NCBI GenBank assembly: GCA_949316235.1 | Contig: OX438750.1 | Location: forward strand, 4,912,501 to 4,976,500 | Direction: 5' to 3' | DNA length: 64,000 nucleotides | DNA from: Oegoconia quadripuncta | Taxonomy: Eukaryota > Arthropoda > Insecta > Lepidoptera > Autostichidae | Shown here: positions 59,576 to 64,000 of the stretch, in pieces | Position numbering within the stretch: position 1 is the stretch's first letter | How the letters are laid out: each line of letters opens with the position of its first letter | Notes under the pieces: model-generated | Databases searched by the model: none | The model's input: the letters and a program-made list of their open reading frames with translations, nothing else | What the model was told of the DNA's origin: nothing | Program-made: the position numbers and the translations under genes

Positions 59576-60011
59576 CAAGCAAGCCAAGCAAGCAAGCAAG
59601 CAAGCAAGCACGAGACGATGCGGCCGCCATACAACAGCAAAAACAAAAAGCCCTTTTCAGGGCTAACAAATCGTTCAGAGGTCACAAGATGTTTCTTTAC
59701 GAAATACGTTCAGTCGATCGTTACCTACCTACCTACCTACCTACCTACCTACCTACCTACCTACCTACCTACCTACCTACCTATTCCCACATAAAATAAA
59801 TTTTCGTTGTGTTTGTTCATTTAATTCCCGCCCTATTTTAATGCGCTTAAGGTTAACTAACTGTATTCATGCTTTTCGAATTTATTGTATGCAAACAAAC
59901 ATACAAAGTAGATTATGACATGGTGCATAGCGTTCGCGCTCGCTCTCTCTCTCTCTCTCTCCACGTGTCTGTCTCGCTCGACGTTTACCCCACCGTTACC
60001 GAGTCATCGTC
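59273..60011 (+). other. H1 3' UTR and intact H1-H2A spacer, unit 3
   Basis: (CGT)n at about 59411-59508, a GAGC/CAAG run to about 59610, (CCTA)n at about 59722-59783 and (TC)n near 59941-59960. This is the only H1-H2A spacer without an insertion and serves as the empty-site reference for B1, A1 and A3. Confidence 0.85.
59649..59664 (+). terminator. H1 histone 3' stem-loop (variant), copy 3
   Basis: AGCCCTTTTCAGGGCT, 377 nt after the stop codon. Confidence 0.92.
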
Positions 60012-60053
60012 TAAATACATAATAAAGCAGAGAGAGAGGTTTTTTTAAAACAC
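60012..60053 (+). promoter_or_regulatory. H2A core promoter, unit 3 (intact)
   Basis: ATAATAAA at 60019-60026 as TATA-like box and AACACTAC around 60050-60055 as the probable start, about 32 bp downstream. GGTTTTTTTAAA (60038-60049) between them is the empty A target. Confidence 0.65.
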
Positions 60054-60114
60054 TACGTTTGTGGATCGCTTACGCGCCGCACGTATTTTTTGTTTTTCTT
60101 CTTCATAAAAGTGA

Positions 60115-60492
<378 letters not shown>

Positions 60493-60930
60493 GGGACTCT
60501 TACCGTCTCTTCCTTCTTTCTTTCTTTCGTTCGTTCGTTCGTTCGTTCGTTCGTTCGTTCGTTCGTTCGTTCGTTCGTTCGTTTGATCGATCGATCGATC
60601 GTTTTTCCTATACAAAAGGCCCTTTTCAGGGCCGCAAAATTTTTCTACTCCCGAGGGAATGTTTCACACGAACGATATCGCTCGATCAAACAACAACAAG
60701 AAGAATAATAATAATAAAAATTACCATATAGTTGTATTATGTAGCTGCTCCTGAGGAAGTCGTCGCGTGTCTGTCTGTTCGACTTCAGAAGATTGCCGTG
60801 CCGTGCGCCGCCACCACCATCGGCCAGCTACCAAGCAGTTAAGTAGCAAAGCCAGCAGCGGCAGATAAATATATCCCTGTGGAGTGGAGGAGAGTGTATT
60901 ACAAAATCTACGAACGAACATATCCATGAT

Positions 60931-60983
<53 letters not shown>

Positions 60984-61065
60984 TGATGATGATGATGATG
61001 ATGATGAGTAAATAAGACCCACTCTCTGCACACACTGTATACGCAATTATGACCCGAATGATGTA

Positions 61066-61106
<41 letters not shown>

Positions 61107-61431
61107 CACACTCATACTGTATACGCAATTATGACCCGACTGTACATTTTTTTCTTTAATTTTTTTTTTTTTTTTTTTTTTTTATTAATGTCACGCACGC
61201 ACACACACACGCACGCGCGCGCGCTTCGTTGGCATATAAAATATTTCTGTATACGCACTTGGGAACCCCGATTGTACTTTTAATTAATCAATGAATCAAT
61301 CAATCAATCAATCAATCATTCTCAATTGTTACACTGACGGAAGTGGGGAAGGGGGGAGGCAGACCGTACCCGTAATTATAATGTGTAGACACTGACACGG
61401 TAACCGGTTACTAGAGGGGAACCGGAGTGAT
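60493..61431 (+). other. H2A 3' UTR and H2A-H2B spacer, unit 3
   Basis: (TTCG)n at about 60527-60583, a GATGAC/GATGAT run at about 60926-61009, two poly-T tracts and AATC repeats as in the other units. No gene seen. Confidence 0.8.
60618..60633 (+). terminator. H2A histone 3' stem-loop, copy 3
   Basis: GGCCCTTTTCAGGGCC, 125 nt after the stop codon. Confidence 0.96.
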
Positions 61432-61462
61432 TATATAAAGAAATCCAGAATTTTTTGAATCG
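61432..61462 (+). promoter_or_regulatory. Orphaned H2B TATA box upstream of A5
   Basis: TATATAAA at 61432-61439, then CCAGAATTTTTTGAATCG to 61462. It is followed by 15 extra bases (CTTCGGGCATCGCAG, 61463-61477) before the standard A 5' end. Confidence 0.75.
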
Positions 61463-61756
61463 CTTCGGGCATCGCAGCATTCCGCTCCGCGCCTCCGTCG
61501 CGACCGCACGTACCGCGCGCCGCTCGTTCGATCGCTCGATCTTCCGACCGTCCCCATCTGTGTGTGCTGGACTGTGCTGTGCTGTGCGTCGTGCTCCGTG
61601 CGGCTCTCCGCCCGCTGTGCTCCGTGTCTTCGTCTGCGTGCCGCACAACCGTGTCGCGTTCACCCCGCGCCGGTCAACTTCGTGCACCCGCGACGGTAGC
61701 GACACTCCGCGGCCGGCCGCGTCGACTGACATAACGTCGCATACGTTATTGCGCAT

Positions 61757-61797
61757 AGGGACCGCCGCGCAGTTTTCACTGCGGGTTCTAGGTCCCT
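61757..61797 (+). other. 5' leader hairpin resembling histone stem-loop (A5)
   Basis: Inner hairpin at 61768-61783, unchanged. Confidence 0.6.
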
Positions 61798-62305
61798 TTT
61801 GTTTCACGCGAATTAGTGCTTCGTCGCAAATCCGCCCCTAGCGGTGGTCGCCCTGACAGACACCCCTTAGGCAGGGGACAACAGTGTCTCGGGCAGAAGG
61901 CTGACCCGAGCCTCGCGGTTCCCCTTCTGGGAAACGCAATATCGGAAGGCGTTAGCGTACGGCCTTGGGGGGTCTCCTAGTCGTGCGCTAGAGTGCGTCC
62001 GCCCTACCAACCACCCATCCCACCCTCCTATCCCCGTGGTGTTGTTTGGGCGTCTGCCGGGACCGCTCCCGGCCGGCTACCCTCTCGCCTCGGGCAGCTA
62101 GGGCTTTACACCCTCCGCACATTGAGATTGGCGGAGGACCACGACACACCTGAGGGTTAGGGCCTCACCTATAGGCACTCAACCTCCCTGCCTACACCCG
62201 GCGGGGAGGGTAGTACTCATCCGCGGGCAATCCCACCCGTCGGACCCCTCTGCGCCTAACGCAAGTCTATTTTAAGCGCGCTTCACGCGCTCATCTCGTC
62301 TCGCA

Positions 62306-64000
62306 ATGGCCTTAGTCATTGACGTGGCCCGCCTCCCAGCCCTTCTGGCTCAGCTCGGTATGAGCTACCAGGAGGCCCTTCTGGCCTTCGCGCCCCCCTC
62401 CGCTCCAGCCGTTTCGGCAACGGAGGCGGCGGCGCCGTCCTTGTCGCCGGACGTGGTTTTCACGCCAAATTTACCGGCCGCTTCTTCTAAGCGCGTCCGC
62501 TCCCCCTCCCCCGCTCACTCGGAGCGCGAGCGTTCGCCCGTCAGGGGCGAACGCACCTCGACATCGGAGGACGAGTCTCCGTGCTCTCAGGAGAGCATGG
62601 ACACGGCGTCCGCCGAATCCCCCGACTCTTACGAGTCGGAGGCTAACTCCAACTCCAACTCGTCCTCTTCTTCCGCCGAGGACGAGTTCGTCACGGTGGG
62701 AAAGAGGCAGAAGAGGAGGCGTAAGGCCAAATCTGACGCCTCTTCCTCCACCTCAGCCGGCCAGCCTCCCAAAAAGAGCGCTGCAGTCGCCGCTCCCCCC
62801 GCCCCTCTCGCGGCCGCCTCGCCGCCGCGCGCGCCCGCATCTCCGCCGGGCGCGTCCTCCCCGCCTGCCTCACAGGCTCCCCGTCAGCCTCGCTCCACTC
62901 GCCCCCCGCCTGTTTTCATACAGGAGAAAGCGAAGTGGAGCCGCGTCTCCTCTCTACTTAACGAGAGGAAGATCGCGTTCACGCACGCCCGTACCACGCC
63001 GCAAGGCATTAAAGTCGAGGTTCCCACCTCGGACGATCACCGCCGCTTCACGGCCCTCCTGAAAGCCGAATCCATCGGCTTTCACACTTACGCCCTAGAG
63101 GATGAGCGGCTCTTCCGCGTAGTTATACGCGGAGTCCCCAAAGAGCTCGACTCTAGGGAGATTCGCGAGGACCTCAACGCGCAGGGGTTCCCTGCGCTGG
63201 AGGTCCACCGCATGTTCCATGGCCGCACCAAATCGGCTTACGATATGGTGCTGGTCATCCTCCCGATGACCGAGGGAGGGAAGGCGATCGCCAACAAGCT
63301 GGCGGCCGTCTGCTCGCTCTCGGGCATCAAAGTGGAGCCCCCCAACAAAAAGGGACCGCCCGGACAGTGCCACCGCTGTCAGCTTTACGGGCACTCCGCC
63401 CGTAACTGCTTTGCGACTGCCAGGTGCGTAAAGTGCCTCGGCAGTCACGGGACCCCCGATTGCCCTCGTCCCAAGGACAGGGCGGAATGCAGCGAGCCTC
63501 CGAGCTGCGTCCTGTGCGGTGCCACCGGTCATCCGGCGAATTACCGCGGATGCCCGGTGGCCCCGCGCAGGGGGCGCGCCGCTCCCAAGCGCGCCGCTGC
63601 CCCGACCGCGACCCCTAGGCCGCGACCCCCTCCCCCATCCGGGCCGCAATTCCCTGCGCTCGGACCGCGGCCCCTCATCCCCGGGCTGACTCGGTTTTCC
63701 CCACCCGCCGACCTGCGCCCATCGTGGGCAAAGGTCGCCGCCCCCGCGCCTCCACCCGCGGTCCGCAGGCCGGTTCAGCTGCCTGCGGCCGCGGCCAACC
63801 CCCCTCCTGCGCCGGCCTCACCGGTCAGGAGAACCGCCCCCCGCGCCTCACGCCCCCCATCCTCGCCCTCCGCCTTCTCGGCGGAGGACGACTTTGCACT
63901 AGTTTGCGATTTCGCCAGCGTCTTCAACGTTGACGAAATCGCTGAGCTGGCTCAGCAGCTCAGAGCCACCAACGGCATGAGGGAAGAGCGTCTCGCCCTC
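62306..64000 (+). CDS. ORF1 Gag-like protein, partial (A5)
   Basis: The first 565 codons are open to the window edge. It matches A2 closely, with FATARC between the first two knuckles. One change is visible: Val in place of Met in the residues after the third knuckle (GCPVAPRR). About 20 residues and all of ORF2 are outside the window. Confidence 0.9.
   Translation, partial: MALVIDVARLPALLAQLGMSYQEALLAFAPPSAPAVSATEAAAPSLSPDVVFTPNLPAASSKRVRSPSPAHSERERSPVRGERTSTSEDESPCSQESMDTASAESPDSYESEANSNSNSSSSSAEDEFVTVGKRQKRRRKAKSDASSSTSAGQPPKKSAAVAAPPAPLAAASPPRAPASPPGASSPPASQAPRQPRSTRPPPVFIQEKAKWSRVSSLLNERKIAFTHARTTPQGIKVEVPTSDDHRRFTALLKAESIGFHTYALEDERLFRVVIRGVPKELDSREIREDLNAQGFPALEVHRMFHGRTKSAYDMVLVILPMTEGGKAIANKLAAVCSLSGIKVEPPNKKGPPGQCHRCQLYGHSARNCFATARCVKCLGSHGTPDCPRPKDRAECSEPPSCVLCGATGHPANYRGCPVAPRRGRAAPKRAAAPTATPRPRPPPPSGPQFPALGPRPLIPGLTRFSPPADLRPSWAKVAAPAPPPAVRRPVQLPAAAANPPPAPASPVRRTAPRASRPPSSPSAFSAEDDFALVCDFASVFNVDEIAELAQQLRATNGMREERLAL

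Larger units (their letters stand above)
61478..64000 (+). mobile_element. Family A element, copy A5 (runs off window)
   Basis: Complete 5' end and leader at the H2B start site; the rest lies beyond the window. It shows directly that family A uses the H2B site as well as the H2A site, as the right flank of A4 implied. Confidence 0.92.

Overview
The window is part of a tandem replication-dependent histone gene array from an insect. The histone proteins and the TCAGTC-type initiators fit arthropods, and the H1 and H2B tails look hemipteran (aphid-like) to me. That placement is an impression, not a proof. All histone genes lie on the + strand in the order H1, H2A, H2B, H3, H4. Each ends in a canonical histone 3' stem-loop (GGCCCTTTTCAGGGCC; AGCCC/GGGCT in H1). 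Without insertions a quintet would be about 7.6 kb, with long spacers full of tri- and tetranucleotide microsatellites.

The array is heavily invaded by non-LTR retrotransposons of the Jockey group. Ten insertions from four families make up well over half of the window. Family A (A1 4150-9820, A2 17789-23677, A3 39568-45457, A4 45497-51368, A5 61478-end) carries intact ORF1 (Gag-like, three zinc knuckles) and ORF2 (AP endonuclease plus reverse transcriptase) in every copy whose ORFs are complete in the window. Family B has one autonomous copy (B2 29258-34463) and two Gag-only copies (B1 1697-4106 on the minus strand, B3 54055-56464) that share one ORF2 deletion. Family D (25093-28099) is a separate Gag-only relative of A. 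Family C (11222-15134) is a more distant 5'-truncated element.

Layout: H1, [B1-, A1], H2A, [C], H2B, H3, [A2; H4 and H1 missing], H2A, [D], H2B, [B2], H3, H4, H1, [A3, A4; H2A missing], H2B, H3, [B3], H4, H1, H2A, [A5]. That gives H1 x3, H2A x3, H2B x3, H3 x3 and H4 x2, all with intact reading frames.

The main observation is that every insertion lies just upstream of a core histone gene. At H2A, H2B and H4 the 5' junction of full-length copies falls 31-33 bp downstream of the TATA-like box, at the expected transcription start, and the 3' (first-nick) junction falls 18-21 bp downstream. The target sequences at the three promoters are unrelated, so the register looks set by promoter architecture. 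The histone TATA box stays upstream of the element and the histone gene is left with only its transcribed part. This suggests a promoter-capturing, histone-locus-specific retrotransposon community with autonomous and Gag-only members (compare Drosophila HeT-A/TART/TAHRE at telomeres). Families A and D also carry a 5' leader hairpin with the geometry of the histone mRNA stem-loop (6-bp stem, U-A closing pair, UUUC loop). These functional readings are inference. The junctions, duplications, reading frames and hairpins are read directly from the sequence.
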